Source of the DNA: Cecembia lonarensis LW9
GTDB taxonomy: Bacteria > Bacteroidota > Bacteroidia > Cytophagales > Cyclobacteriaceae
DNA length: 42,602 bases
Direction: 5' to 3'
Assembly: GCF_000298295.1 (NCBI RefSeq)
Contig: NZ_AMGM01000034.1
Coordinates: 1 to 42,602 of the forward strand
Below are positions 16,928 to 25,807 of this stretch, piece after piece. Position 1 is the first letter of the stretch. Every line of letters starts with the position of its first letter. Below the pieces are notes generated by a model. The model did not search any database. It had not been told where the DNA came from and saw nothing but the letters and a program-made list of their open reading frames with translations. Made by a program: the position numbers and the translations under genes.

Positions 16928-16941
16928 TTAATCAAATTTAT

Positions 16942-16964
16942 CTTTTATAAAAAATTTATAAAAG
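16942..16964. promoter_or_regulatory. Perfect AT-rich palindrome upstream of nagB-like gene
   Basis: CTTTTATAAA (16942-16951) and TTTATAAAAG (16955-16964) are exact inverted repeats around AAA. A second small inverted repeat, GTGTA/TACAC, starts at 16964. The pair lies between the DUF294 stop and the NagB-PIG-L ATG (17025). It may be an operator for a dimeric regulator. The very low GC makes it a poor terminator. Confidence 0.4.
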
Positions 16965-17024
16965 TGTATGATTTTTACACAAAGTTTTTTTATTTTGTAA
17001 AAAATAAAACCAAAACGCGCAACT

Positions 17025-19352
17025 ATGCTCAGCAACTATCCCCTTTCTGATGTTGAAAAAGCCTTTCAGGCTGAGTCTGGAATTACTTCTATCAATTCTA
17101 AAATCCCTTATCTTACTGTTGATAACTTTCCTAAACTAGGGTTGATTACAGCATGTAGATTTCTGGAGTGGGCTGCGGAAAACCCTCAGGGGGTAATCAG
17201 TTTGCCTACAGGAAAGACCCCTGAATACTTCATCAAGTGGAGTCAATATTTATTGGAAAACTGGGAGAGTAAAAGGGGGAAGGAAATCAGGGAAAAGTAT
17301 AATTTGGGAAAGACCAAAAAGCCAGTGCTTAGTGAACTTACCTTTGTACAGATTGATGAATTTTACCCGATTTCATCCAAACAAAACAATAGTTTTTTCC
17401 ACTACGTCAATAAATTTTATTTAGAGGGTTTCGGACTTAGTAAGGAAAAAGCCATCTTAATCAATTCAGATGAAATTCCATTGGCTGGAGGCAAGCATTA
17501 CAAAGAAATTTTCCCTGATCTTAAAGTGGATTTATCATTAAGGTTTAGGGATCCCCTAAATCCTCTCGAGAAAATGCAACAGGAATCAATTTATCTAATA
17601 GATCAGTGGTGTGCTGAATATGAGCAGCGTATCAGGGATTTGGGTGGTATTGGTTTTTTCCTGGGAGGTATTGGTCCAGATGGTCATATAGCTTTCAATA
17701 CTAGAGGGTCCCACCTTTTTTCTCCCACCCGATTGACAGAGACCAATTTTGAAACGCAGGCAGTAGCTGCAGGTGATCTAGGAGGCATTGAGGTTTCCGC
17801 TAACCGATTGGTTATTACAATAGGTTTGGAAACAATTACATATAACAAAGAAGGAGTTGCGATCATTATAGCAGCAGGTGAGGCCAAGGCACAGATTGTA
17901 AAAGATTCATTGGAAAGTAACTTGAGTAACGTATACCCTGCAACGGCACTTCAGAAATTGAAAAATGGCAGGTTTTACCTTACCAAAGGTGCAGCAGTAC
18001 GTTTGACCGATTCTGTGGACAATTATTATAAAGCCGGTGAGTGGACTTGGGAAAAAACGGAGCGTTCTGTCATTGAGCTTTGCAAGAAATTAGGGAAATA
18101 TGGGCATAGACTAAAGCTTGAAGATCTTAAAAATGACAAATATACCTCGCTAATTCCTAACCTTTCCGAAGACACGGTTAATCAGGTAATGCAGAGCACT
18201 GTTGAAAAAATCAATAAGGGCACATCAAAGGAGAAAAATGAGGTCATATTACATACGGGCCCTCATCATGATGATATTTCTCTTGGTATTTTGCCCCATA
18301 TCACCAATCAGTTGCAGGAGAATACCAATGAAGCACATTTTTCAGTACTGACATCTGGCTTTACTGCAGTTACAAATACTTTTGTGATTGATACATTGCT
18401 TCATACAAAAAAATTGCTGGATGAAGGTCAAATTCAGATGGTGCATTATGATGATTTTTTTGAAATAGGCTATAAACTCAAAACGGATAAAGACGTTTAC
18501 CATTACCTGACGAAAGTTGCTGCTGAGGATACAGAAGGCAGAATGAGAGGCTTGTGCCACAGGGTAGTAAGGGCCTTGGTGGAAATTTTTGAAGTAAAGA
18601 ATAAGCAAAAATTAAGAGAGACCATCAATGATGTCATCAGTATTTTGAGAAACAGCTATGATGGAGAAAAGAATCCCTCGAAAATTCAGAAGCTGAAGGG
18701 GATGATTAGGGAGTTTGAGGAAGAGCTTGTATGGGCGCATTTTGGCGTACAGGTCAAAAATGTTCATCACTTAAGACTTGGTTTCTACACCGGGGATATA
18801 TTTACCGAGCAGCCAGATAAGAAAAGGGATGTCGAACCAATTGTTGACATGTTTCGAAGGGTCAACCCAACAAAAATCTCCTTGACCTTGGATCCGGAAG
18901 GCTCAGGGCCTGATACACATTATAAAGTATTACAGGCAACCGCCGAAGCGGTAAGGCAGTGGGGAGAGGAAAAGGACTTAAGCGAATTAAGGATTATTGG
19001 TTATCGAAATGTCTGGTTTAAATTTGAGCCTCATGAGGCCAATGTTATAGTCCCTGTTTCATTAGGGGACATGTCCGTCATGGAGGATTCTTTTGCAAAC
19101 TGTTACCTTAGTCAAGTCAATGCCTCATTCCCCAGTTATTCCCATAATGGTAAATTCAGTACAGTGGCAAAGAGGGTTTGGGTGAGTCAATTGAATGACA
19201 TACAATTACTTCTAGGTAAAAACTATTTCTACCTTCATGATACCGCCAAAGTAAGATCAAGCCATGGTTTGATATTCTTTAAGGATATGAACGTGGAGGA
19301 GTTTTTGGCACATGCAAGAGAGCTTGAAAAATCAATTGAGGGAATGTTGTAA
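17025..19352 (+). CDS. nagB: NagB-like glucosamine-6-phosphate deaminase fused to PIG-L domain
   Basis: This 775-residue protein has an N-terminal NagB/RpiA-type domain (about 30-350) and a C-terminal PIG-L/LmbE deacetylase-like domain (from about 400). NagB marks are PTGKTP (61-66), DEF with Asp111, and GPDGHIAFN (Asp219, His221). The catalytic Glu after FN in E. coli NagB (FNEPGS) is replaced by Thr226 (FNTRGS). The PIG-L part has HHDD (about 413-416) where LmbE proteins have HPDDE. Such fusions are widespread in Bacteroidota and usually annotated as glucosamine-6-phosphate deaminase. With the ROK kinase gene 86 bases downstream it suggests amino-sugar use, although the changed residue leaves room for another reaction. 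Confidence 0.88.
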   Translation: MLSNYPLSDVEKAFQAESGITSINSKIPYLTVDNFPKLGLITACRFLEWAAENPQGVISLPTGKTPEYFIKWSQYLLENWESKRGKEIREKYNLGKTKKPVLSELTFVQIDEFYPISSKQNNSFFHYVNKFYLEGFGLSKEKAILINSDEIPLAGGKHYKEIFPDLKVDLSLRFRDPLNPLEKMQQESIYLIDQWCAEYEQRIRDLGGIGFFLGGIGPDGHIAFNTRGSHLFSPTRLTETNFETQAVAAGDLGGIEVSANRLVITIGLETITYNKEGVAIIIAAGEAKAQIVKDSLESNLSNVYPATALQKLKNGRFYLTKGAAVRLTDSVDNYYKAGEWTWEKTERSVIELCKKLGKYGHRLKLEDLKNDKYTSLIPNLSEDTVNQVMQSTVEKINKGTSKEKNEVILHTGPHHDDISLGILPHITNQLQENTNEAHFSVLTSGFTAVTNTFVIDTLLHTKKLLDEGQIQMVHYDDFFEIGYKLKTDKDVYHYLTKVAAEDTEGRMRGLCHRVVRALVEIFEVKNKQKLRETINDVISILRNSYDGEKNPSKIQKLKGMIREFEEELVWAHFGVQVKNVHHLRLGFYTGDIFTEQPDKKRDVEPIVDMFRRVNPTKISLTLDPEGSGPDTHYKVLQATAEAVRQWGEEKDLSELRIIGYRNVWFKFEPHEANVIVPVSLGDMSVMEDSFANCYLSQVNASFPSYSHNGKFSTVAKRVWVSQLNDIQLLLGKNYFYLHDTAKVRSSHGLIFFKDMNVEEFLAHARELEKSIEGML

Positions 19353-19438
19353 AAAATTCAATTTTGAATGCTTGGTAAGGAAGGAAGGTTTGTTTCTTTC
19401 TTCTTTACTTTTCTATAAACCTATTAACCATAAGCGAA

Positions 19439-20311
19439 ATGCTCACAACCTCTCAAACCATTTTGGGTCTTGATATTGGAGGAACTACCATGAAGGCAGG
19501 TGTACTGGTTCATGGTAAGTTGGAGGATATCAGAAGCATCGATACGCCCTCTTTAGAAAGCCAGGAGTGTATTTTAGAAACCATTGTTGACTTTATATCC
19601 AATTATTTGGTTTATGATTTTTCGGCCATTGGAGTAGGGATTCCTGGATTGATTGATACAGAGAAAGGAATAGTGCTTAATTTGGCCAACATTCCGTCTT
19701 TTACCAAAGTACATTTGAAAGACTTTTTGCAAGAAAAATTTAACAAGCCTGTTTTTATTAATAACGATGCAAATTGTTTTACGTTAGGCGAGTATAAATT
19801 TGGGGCTGCTCAGATATACAATCATGTAGTGGGGATTACTTTGGGAACAGGCGTGGGAACGGGTATTATCATGAATGGTCATCTCTATTGTGGACATCAT
19901 TGTGCTGCAGGAGAGTGGTGTTCTGTACCTTATTTGGAAAAAGATTTTGAGTATTATTGCAGTAGTAAATTCTTCATCAGAAAATATGGTAAAAAGCCAA
20001 AGTCATTGTACAAAAAAGCCCTGCAAGGCGACTCAATAGCCATTAAAGCTTTTGAAGAATTTGGATTCCATTTAGGTGAACTCATAAAAAATGTTCTTTA
20101 TGTACTGGCACCTCAGGCAATTGTTTTGGGAGGATCTATCCGAAAGGCTTATCCTTTTTTCAAAGAAAGTATGTTGGCCAGTATCTCGCAGTTTAAATAT
20201 CCTTCTGTGAGTTCCAATTTAAACATCCTCATTTCAGATTTAGATGAAACAGCCATTCATGGTGCAGTGGCTTTGGTGGACGAATTCTATGTTGCCGTCA
20301 AGACAGTTTAA
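19439..20311 (+). CDS. ROK family sugar kinase
   Basis: This 290-residue cytosolic kinase has the phosphate-binding DIGGTT motif (12-17), the catalytic-region NNDANCFTLGE with its conserved Asp (about 106), and GTGVGTG. The position after NagB-PIG-L suggests glucose, GlcNAc or glucosamine as substrate. The classical ROK zinc motif CxCGxxGCxE is not present: after the AGEW motif the sequence reads EYYCSSKFF, with one cysteine. Related Bacteroidota ROK proteins show this pattern as I recall it, so it is probably a subfamily trait and not decay. There is no N-terminal helix-turn-helix, so it is a kinase and not a repressor. A clear terminator follows. Confidence 0.88.
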   Translation: MLTTSQTILGLDIGGTTMKAGVLVHGKLEDIRSIDTPSLESQECILETIVDFISNYLVYDFSAIGVGIPGLIDTEKGIVLNLANIPSFTKVHLKDFLQEKFNKPVFINNDANCFTLGEYKFGAAQIYNHVVGITLGTGVGTGIIMNGHLYCGHHCAAGEWCSVPYLEKDFEYYCSSKFFIRKYGKKPKSLYKKALQGDSIAIKAFEEFGFHLGELIKNVLYVLAPQAIVLGGSIRKAYPFFKESMLASISQFKYPSVSSNLNILISDLDETAIHGAVALVDEFYVAVKTV

Positions 20312-20364
20312 AAAAATGCCTGATTAAGATTTTATTTCACATGTCTAATCAGGCTTAATTTTTC
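20312..20364 (+). terminator. Rho-independent terminator after ROK kinase
   Basis: GCCTGATTA (20318-20326) and TAATCAGGC (20346-20354) form a perfect 9-bp stem with a 19-base loop, followed by TTAATTTTT. It begins immediately after the ROK stop codon. Confidence 0.75.
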
Positions 20365-20460
20365 TATTATTTCTCAAAATATTATTTGGATTTCGGGATT
20401 AGGTTTCGTCTCTGCAGCAATTTATTTGTAAATTGCACCTTTATTAGAGCTAAGAAAGTT

Positions 20461-21831
20461 ATGATTTACAATTCTATCATTGAGACGATCGGAAATACCC
20501 CTATGATTCGATTAAACAAAATCAATAAGGGGATAAAGGGTGATATCTTGGTAAAGGTTGAATACTTCAACCCAGGAAATTCCATGAAAGACCGAATGGC
20601 AGTTAAGATGGTAGAAGATGCAGAAAAGGAAGGGATTTTAAAGCCTGGTGGGACCATCATTGAAGGAACTTCAGGAAATACCGGTATGGGGCTGGCTTTG
20701 GCAGCCATTGCTAAAGGATATAAATGTATTTTCACGATGGCTGATAAACAGTCTAAAGAAAAAATAGATATTCTTAAAGCAGTAGGCGCAGAGGTGATCG
20801 TTTGCCCCACCAATGTAGCCCCAGAAGACCCTAGATCTTATTATTCTGTAGCAAAGAAGCTTAATCAAGATATTCCTAATTCATTTTACCCCAATCAATA
20901 CGATAACCTATCTAATGCTCAGGCTCATTATGAAACTACAGGCCCGGAAATCTGGGAAGATACAGAAGGGAAAATCACACATTATGCTGCAGGTGTTGGT
21001 ACTGGAGGGTCAATGTGTGGGACAGCCAAATTTCTTAAAGAAAAAAATCCTGGCATCGTCACAGTGGGCATCGATACATATGGTTCGGTTTTTAAAAAGT
21101 ATAAAGAAACAGGAGTTTTCGATGAAGATGAAATCTATCCCTACTTGACTGAAGGGATTGGCGAAGATATTCTTCCAAAGAATGTAGATTTTGACATGAT
21201 TGATCATTTCATCAAAGTAACTGATAAAGATGCAGCGGTCATGACAAGGAGACTTTCAAGGGAGGAAGGCCTTTTTGTAGGTTGGTCATGTGGGGCTGCT
21301 GTTCATGGCGCCTTGGAATATGCCAAAGCCAATCTTAAAGAGGGAGACCGGATGGTAATCATTCTCCCTGATCATGGTACGCGATATCTAGGTAAAATTT
21401 ATAATGATGATTGGATGAGAAATCATGGCTTTCTTGAGGACAAAGCTTATGGGACAGCTAGGGATATTATTGCCTCTAGAAATGGCAATTATGAATTGGT
21501 GGTTTCGCAAAAGTCTGACAAAGTAAAAGACGCCATTTTCTTGATGAACAGTAAGAGTGTTTCGCAAATCCCTGTCATGGAAGAGGGGCAAGTGATAGGA
21601 AGTATTACAGACAATAAAATACTCAGTAAAATTATAGATAATCCTGCATTGAAGGATGCATCGGTTTCGGATGTAATGGAAGACTCTATGAAATTCGTTG
21701 CTTTGGACAGTACTTTGGATGTGCTCTCCTCAATGGTAGACAAAGAAAAAGCAGTGCTGGTGAGAGATGATCAGCATCAGATCCATATCATTACCAAGCA
21801 TGATATTTTGGAAGCGATTACCAAGCTCTAA
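20461..21831 (+). CDS. Cystathionine beta-synthase-like PLP enzyme with CBS pair
   Basis: This 456-residue protein has an N-terminal fold-type II PLP domain (about 1-320): the PLP lysine in NSMKDR (Lys43), SGNTG (71-75), and the phosphate-binding GVGTGGSMCG. A C-terminal CBS pair follows (about 335-455). It should condense serine (or O-acetylserine) with homocysteine or sulfide. Cystathionine beta-synthase is the best name because of the CBS pair, and cysteine synthase activity is the alternative. The heme-binding N-terminal extension of animal enzymes is absent. The frame can be opened at a TTG at 20386, but the extra 25 residues look untranslated and MIYNSIIETIGNTP is the family start. Confidence 0.9.
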   Translation: MIYNSIIETIGNTPMIRLNKINKGIKGDILVKVEYFNPGNSMKDRMAVKMVEDAEKEGILKPGGTIIEGTSGNTGMGLALAAIAKGYKCIFTMADKQSKEKIDILKAVGAEVIVCPTNVAPEDPRSYYSVAKKLNQDIPNSFYPNQYDNLSNAQAHYETTGPEIWEDTEGKITHYAAGVGTGGSMCGTAKFLKEKNPGIVTVGIDTYGSVFKKYKETGVFDEDEIYPYLTEGIGEDILPKNVDFDMIDHFIKVTDKDAAVMTRRLSREEGLFVGWSCGAAVHGALEYAKANLKEGDRMVIILPDHGTRYLGKIYNDDWMRNHGFLEDKAYGTARDIIASRNGNYELVVSQKSDKVKDAIFLMNSKSVSQIPVMEEGQVIGSITDNKILSKIIDNPALKDASVSDVMEDSMKFVALDSTLDVLSSMVDKEKAVLVRDDQHQIHIITKHDILEAITKL

Positions 21832-21846
21832 AAAGTCTGATGCCAT

Positions 21847-22476
21847 ATGAGTAAAGATAAATTAGCTGGCTTAAGGGCTAAGGGATATGATTTTGACATC
21901 AATAGTATCCTCGAGAGAGGATTTCGGATGTTTTTGGTCCAACCGCTTCTCAGCATTGCTTATACCTTGCTGATCATTACGATTCAGTTTATGTTTGCTA
22001 TGTATTTGCCAGAGTGGACTTTTTTATATGCTTTGTTACTAGCACCTCCCTTGTTTACCGGGTTTTATTTTGTAGCCAATAAAATTAGCCAAAACCAAGC
22101 CGTTGTTTATCCGGATTTTTTTAAAGGTTTCAGCGTAGCTTGGGCTGTAATAACCATATGGCTAATTGGTCAGTTAATTACTGCCTTGGGTATTTTCGCC
22201 TTTGTTATTCCCGGTATTTATTTGGCGGTTGCTTATAGTTTTTCCGTGTTGATGGCCATCTTTGGTGGCTTTGATTTCTGGACAGCCTTGGAAGAAAGTA
22301 GAAAACTGATTACCGTTAGGTGGTGGAAGTTTTTTTTGTTTTCACTGGTTTTATTACTCTTCAACGTGATAGGAGTACTCACCCTGTTTATCGGGTTGAC
22401 AGTAAGTTTGCCTGTGACATTTTATGCCACATACATTTTGTTTGAGGATTTAACCCGGGATATATTTGCCGAGTAA
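21847..22476 (+). CDS. Small integral membrane protein, unknown function
   Basis: This 209-residue protein has about four to five hydrophobic segments (near 32-58, 60-78, 97-125, 130-145, 165-195) separated by short polar loops. The N-terminal 25 residues are soluble and charged. It resembles membrane domains in the DUF975 / glycerophosphodiesterase-membrane-domain style, but I cannot name a family. It starts 15 bases after the cystathionine beta-synthase stop and is probably co-transcribed. It ends 5 bases from the stop of the convergent BatA-like gene, with no room for a separate terminator. Confidence 0.75.
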   Translation: MSKDKLAGLRAKGYDFDINSILERGFRMFLVQPLLSIAYTLLIITIQFMFAMYLPEWTFLYALLLAPPLFTGFYFVANKISQNQAVVYPDFFKGFSVAWAVITIWLIGQLITALGIFAFVIPGIYLAVAYSFSVLMAIFGGFDFWTALEESRKLITVRWWKFFLFSLVLLLFNVIGVLTLFIGLTVSLPVTFYATYILFEDLTRDIFAE

Positions 22477-22481
22477 GTAAT

Positions 22482-23528
22482 TTAATCCAAAAGGAAGTTG
22501 TTGAAAAAGGTACTTTTCAAGCCTAACCAGCCGAGAAAAAAGAAAATTCCCCAAAATAGGTAAGCCCGATAAAAGTCCACCGTTTCTTTATATCTGGATT
22601 CGATGATTTCCGCTTTTTCCAAAGTATCTATTTCATCAAAAATGTTTTCAAGAGCCGTATCATCTGAGGCCCTATAGAACCTTCCTCCTCCAATTTCTGC
22701 AATTTCCCTGAGTGTGGTTTCATCTAGATAACTCTCAATCATCTGTGGCCTGCCAAAAAAATCTACCCCATATGGGACCATACCATCTTTGCCAACTGCA
22801 ATGGTGTAAATCTTAATGTCCAGGGCAGCGGCAAGTTGGGCAGCAAAAATGGGATCAACATTTCCTGCATTATTTTCCCCGTCACTCAGGAGAATCATTA
22901 CTTTGGATTTAGATTCCGACTCTCTCATGCGGTTGGTTCCTGCAGCCAATGCGCTTCCAATGGCAGTACCTTTAGCATCCATCATATTAAAGGTGATGTC
23001 CTTTACCAAGTCAGTAAGCAAGGTATAATCTGTGGTAAGAGGGGCAAGTGAATAGGCCTCCCCGGCAAAAATGACCATCCCGATTCGATCCCCAAAACGT
23101 CCGTTGATAAAGTCTATTGCAGTTTCTTTGGCCGCTTCAAGCCTGTTAGGCTTGAAGTCTTGAAGGTCCATGGATTCTGAAATATCCAAGACAATCATGA
23201 TGTCAATCCCTTCGGTGTATTGCTCAACCCGTTCGTTAGTTCTTTGAGGTCTTGCCAGTGATATTATCACCAACCAAGTAGCCATTAAAAAAAATAAGCC
23301 AGGGATTAACCTTAAGTAAGTCCATGGATTACTTTGAGAGACGCTACCGGGTAGGGAAAGCTCCAGTACAGGATTTTTTAAAAATTTAATGAATTTACGA
23401 AGCATAAAAAGTAAAGGAATGATCCAAAGCAAATGTAAGGCCCAAAGGTTTTCCCATTCAAATGAACGAAGGGTTTCAGGCGAGAACCAATAAAAAGAAA
23501 AAAAATCAGCAATATTATTGACGCTCAT
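22482..23528 (-). CDS. BatA-like von Willebrand factor A membrane protein
   Basis: This 348-residue protein has two N-terminal membrane helices (about 28-48 and 73-92), a vWA domain with an intact metal-ion-dependent adhesion site (DISES at 115-119, a threonine in DAKGTAIGSA, and the LLSDGENN segment), and a C-terminal membrane helix. It matches BatA of the Bacteroidota Bat clusters, which are linked to stress tolerance and work with MoxR ATPases. The frame is open from 23621, but the ATG at 23528 gives the normal start and overlaps the upstream gene by 14 bases. No batB, batC or batD gene follows. Confidence 0.88.
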   Translation of the reverse strand: MSVNNIADFFSFYWFSPETLRSFEWENLWALHLLWIIPLLFMLRKFIKFLKNPVLELSLPGSVSQSNPWTYLRLIPGLFFLMATWLVIISLARPQRTNERVEQYTEGIDIMIVLDISESMDLQDFKPNRLEAAKETAIDFINGRFGDRIGMVIFAGEAYSLAPLTTDYTLLTDLVKDITFNMMDAKGTAIGSALAAGTNRMRESESKSKVMILLSDGENNAGNVDPIFAAQLAAALDIKIYTIAVGKDGMVPYGVDFFGRPQMIESYLDETTLREIAEIGGGRFYRASDDTALENIFDEIDTLEKAEIIESRYKETVDFYRAYLFWGIFFFLGWLGLKSTFFNNFLLD

Positions 23529-24417
23529 CGGTGAGGGTGATTTTTTGTTGGTAGGAATCGGAACAAATTTTCCACAGGTTTTGGCAAGCTTGGGGTAAAT
23601 CTTCACTTGTTTTCCCCGCATAGATAATCATTTCAATATCCCTGAAATCCTTGACAATTGCTTTGTTTTCCAAGAATTCGGCAATTTCGGTTGTTGTCCA
23701 CTCCCTGAAGGGTTTGGCTTTAAGATGCTCCATGTAGGTTTTCCATAAGCCCAATAACTCATCAGCATGGTCCATATCGGGTTGTTTTTGGAAGGCTCCT
23801 TCAGCTTCTCTCCATCTTTTTTCAAACCTTCTGTACCGTCTTTTTTCCATCCAAATATCCCACTTTTTCTGAAGCTGATTGCCGAAGAAAAAGAAAATGG
23901 CAAATGCTAAAACCAAGGCAACTACAAACATGGCTATCCATAGAGGGTAATTGAATTCAGTGGGTATGGGTTGATAGATATTGTTGTCTCTGAATGCCAA
24001 TTCCTCAGGAATTTGATCAATTACAAGCTGTAATGCAAGGGAGGAGGTAAGTGGCTGATGAGTTAAACTATCATATTTGAAGACTTCAAAAACCGGAATG
24101 GAGAATTCCACTACTGGGTCTAATGAGAAGTTGGAAACATAATAGACTGCGCTGTCCAAAGTGATGCCTCCTTGGGTGGAGGATATAAAAGTTTTCTTTT
24201 CCAGAAGAACAAAAGGAGAGTAATCAAAGGTTGAGTCTGGAAATACGATATTGTGCCCAGGACCATATTTCGCTTTCAGGACATAGGGTATCCGTTCTCC
24301 AAGTTTGGCAGAGTCTTTCATAAACTGTCCTTCCACTTGGACTTCCTGAGCCCAAAGGACGAAGGGTAGGATAAAAGCAATTAGCGTAAAGACGATATGT
24401 TTCAATATATTAGCCAC
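23515..24417 (-). CDS. BatD-like membrane protein of DUF58-vWA cluster
   Basis: This 300-residue protein has a signal peptide (about 1-23, ending LWA), an extracytoplasmic beta-rich domain (about 25-150), one membrane helix (about 157-180), then a charged cytoplasmic part (KRRYRRFEKRWREA...). The overall plan resembles the hypothetical protein found between DUF58 and BatA genes in Bacteroidota clusters. The start is a GTG whose codon overlaps the end of the DUF58 gene (GTGGCTAA), which fits translational coupling. Function is unknown beyond the association. Confidence 0.78.
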   Translation of the reverse strand: MANILKHIVFTLIAFILPFVLWAQEVQVEGQFMKDSAKLGERIPYVLKAKYGPGHNIVFPDSTFDYSPFVLLEKKTFISSTQGGITLDSAVYYVSNFSLDPVVEFSIPVFEVFKYDSLTHQPLTSSLALQLVIDQIPEELAFRDNNIYQPIPTEFNYPLWIAMFVVALVLAFAIFFFFGNQLQKKWDIWMEKRRYRRFEKRWREAEGAFQKQPDMDHADELLGLWKTYMEHLKAKPFREWTTTEIAEFLENKAIVKDFRDIEMIIYAGKTSEDLPQACQNLWKICSDSYQQKITLTDERQ

Positions 24418-25288
24418 GTTTCATGGTACGGTTTCTTCTTTTGAACAATTCAATTAAGGGAAGGACGATGTCTTCTTTGGTATTGATATTGAGGTAATTG
24501 ATCTGATTTTTTTTGCAGATTTGTTGTAAATGTGTCCTTTCTACTGTAAAGGTATCAGCAATTTTCTTAGAAAATGAACCGAAGGCAGTATTTACCCAGG
24601 TGGTTCTTCCTTCTTCCTTGTCGTATACAGGAATGATACCTAATGAAGGCAATGCTGACTCTCTTGGGTCTGTAATCTGTATGGCTACCAAGTCATGCTT
24701 CTCGGCAAGCGCCTTGAAAGGTCTTTCATATCCTTCATCTATAAAATCAGAAATAATAATGATGATACTTCTTTTTTTGATGTGGTTCAAGGCAAAGTTA
24801 AACATCTCCCTAAGGTTTGTTTTTAGAGATTTATTTTTGTGATGGAATATCCCTTGAATAATCTTAACACCTTGTTTGGGGCCTTTTCCAGGAAGAATAA
24901 TTTTTTCTTTCTGGTCAGAAAACGAAATCAAACCTGCCTGACTACCTTCAAAAATAGCTGCCAATGTGAGTACTCCCGCAATTTCTTTTCCAAGATCGAT
25001 TTTCTTTCTTCCTTTTTCCCCAATATCCTGTGAACCTGAAATGTCAAGTAGAAAATATACGGACTGATCCTTATCTTCTTTGAATGTTTTGACAAAGGTG
25101 CCATGCCCTTTGGCTGAGACCTTCCATTCAATGGTACGTACATCGTCTCCATATTGGTACGGCCTTAAGTCGTCAAACTCCAAACCAGCTCCTTTGAATA
25201 TGGAGCGGTAGTCTCCTTGCAAGTGGTTATTAGCCACTTTGCGGATCATAATTTCATATTTGCGGAGTTTTTTGAGAAGTTGCTTCAT
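24410..25288 (-). CDS. DUF58 domain protein
   Basis: This 292-residue cytoplasmic protein has the DUF58 signature early (GLEFDDLRPYQYGDDVRTIEWK, around 36-57) and a vWA-like second half with DISGSQ as a metal-site motif and IIIISDFID later. DUF58 proteins work with MoxR-type AAA+ ATPases and Bat vWA proteins. It is the first gene of a three-gene minus-strand operon (DUF58, BatD-like, BatA-like) joined by overlaps. No moxR gene is adjacent: upstream is a 175-base divergent gap and then the DUF4296 gene on plus. Confidence 0.9.
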   Translation of the reverse strand: MKQLLKKLRKYEIMIRKVANNHLQGDYRSIFKGAGLEFDDLRPYQYGDDVRTIEWKVSAKGHGTFVKTFKEDKDQSVYFLLDISGSQDIGEKGRKKIDLGKEIAGVLTLAAIFEGSQAGLISFSDQKEKIILPGKGPKQGVKIIQGIFHHKNKSLKTNLREMFNFALNHIKKRSIIIIISDFIDEGYERPFKALAEKHDLVAIQITDPRESALPSLGIIPVYDKEEGRTTWVNTAFGSFSKKIADTFTVERTHLQQICKKNQINYLNINTKEDIVLPLIELFKRRNRTMKRG

Positions 25289-25463
25289 CTATGACTTATT
25301 CGGGAGACTAAGTTAATGTACAACGTGGAATAATAAAAAACGTAATTGAAAAGCGCCCTTTTCTTTTCCTCAATTGGTTAAAATTTAAGATAATTTAAGA
25401 ATGCAGATATGGAATGGGGTTTCTAAATCTGCTAAATATATTTATTAATCGTATTTTTACGAC

Positions 25464-25802
25464 GTGAAAAAAATAATATCCCTGGTTATATTAATTACCA
25501 CCTTACTCTCCTGTAACAAGCAACGCTTACCAGATGGAATTTTGGATGAGGATAAAATGGTTGATTTACTCATTGATATCCATCTAGCTGAGGGATTGGT
25601 CACCAGTTTTCCCATACATTATGACTCTTCCAGAATATTATATCCCCTATTTGAAAAAGAAATATTTCGAAAACATCAAGTGCCCGATTCAGTTTTTAGG
25701 AGGAGCTTTGAATATTACATGAGAGATGCAAAAGTAATGGACAGGCTATATGCAAGGACTATAGATTCTTTGCACGTTATTGAAAAATCAGGCAATCAAT
25801 AA
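25464..25802 (+). CDS. DUF4296 lipoprotein
   Basis: This 112-residue lipoprotein has a short signal peptide with lipobox LLSC (Cys17). The mature part matches DUF4296, an alpha-helical family of Bacteroidota: DEDKMVDLLIDIHLAEG, then FRRSFEYYMRDAKVMDRLY. Function is unknown. The start is GTG at 25464, and no ATG precedes the hydrophobic segment in frame. The stop is 5 bases before the MutS2 ATG, so the two are probably one transcript. Confidence 0.85.
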   Translation: MKKIISLVILITTLLSCNKQRLPDGILDEDKMVDLLIDIHLAEGLVTSFPIHYDSSRILYPLFEKEIFRKHQVPDSVFRRSFEYYMRDAKVMDRLYARTIDSLHVIEKSGNQ

Positions 25803-25807
25803 AACAC

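Noticed and set aside
20386-20460. TTG-led extension of the cystathionine beta-synthase-like gene
   Set aside because: The family starts at MIYNSIIETIGNTP. The upstream 25 residues show no conservation-like pattern and follow closely after a terminator.
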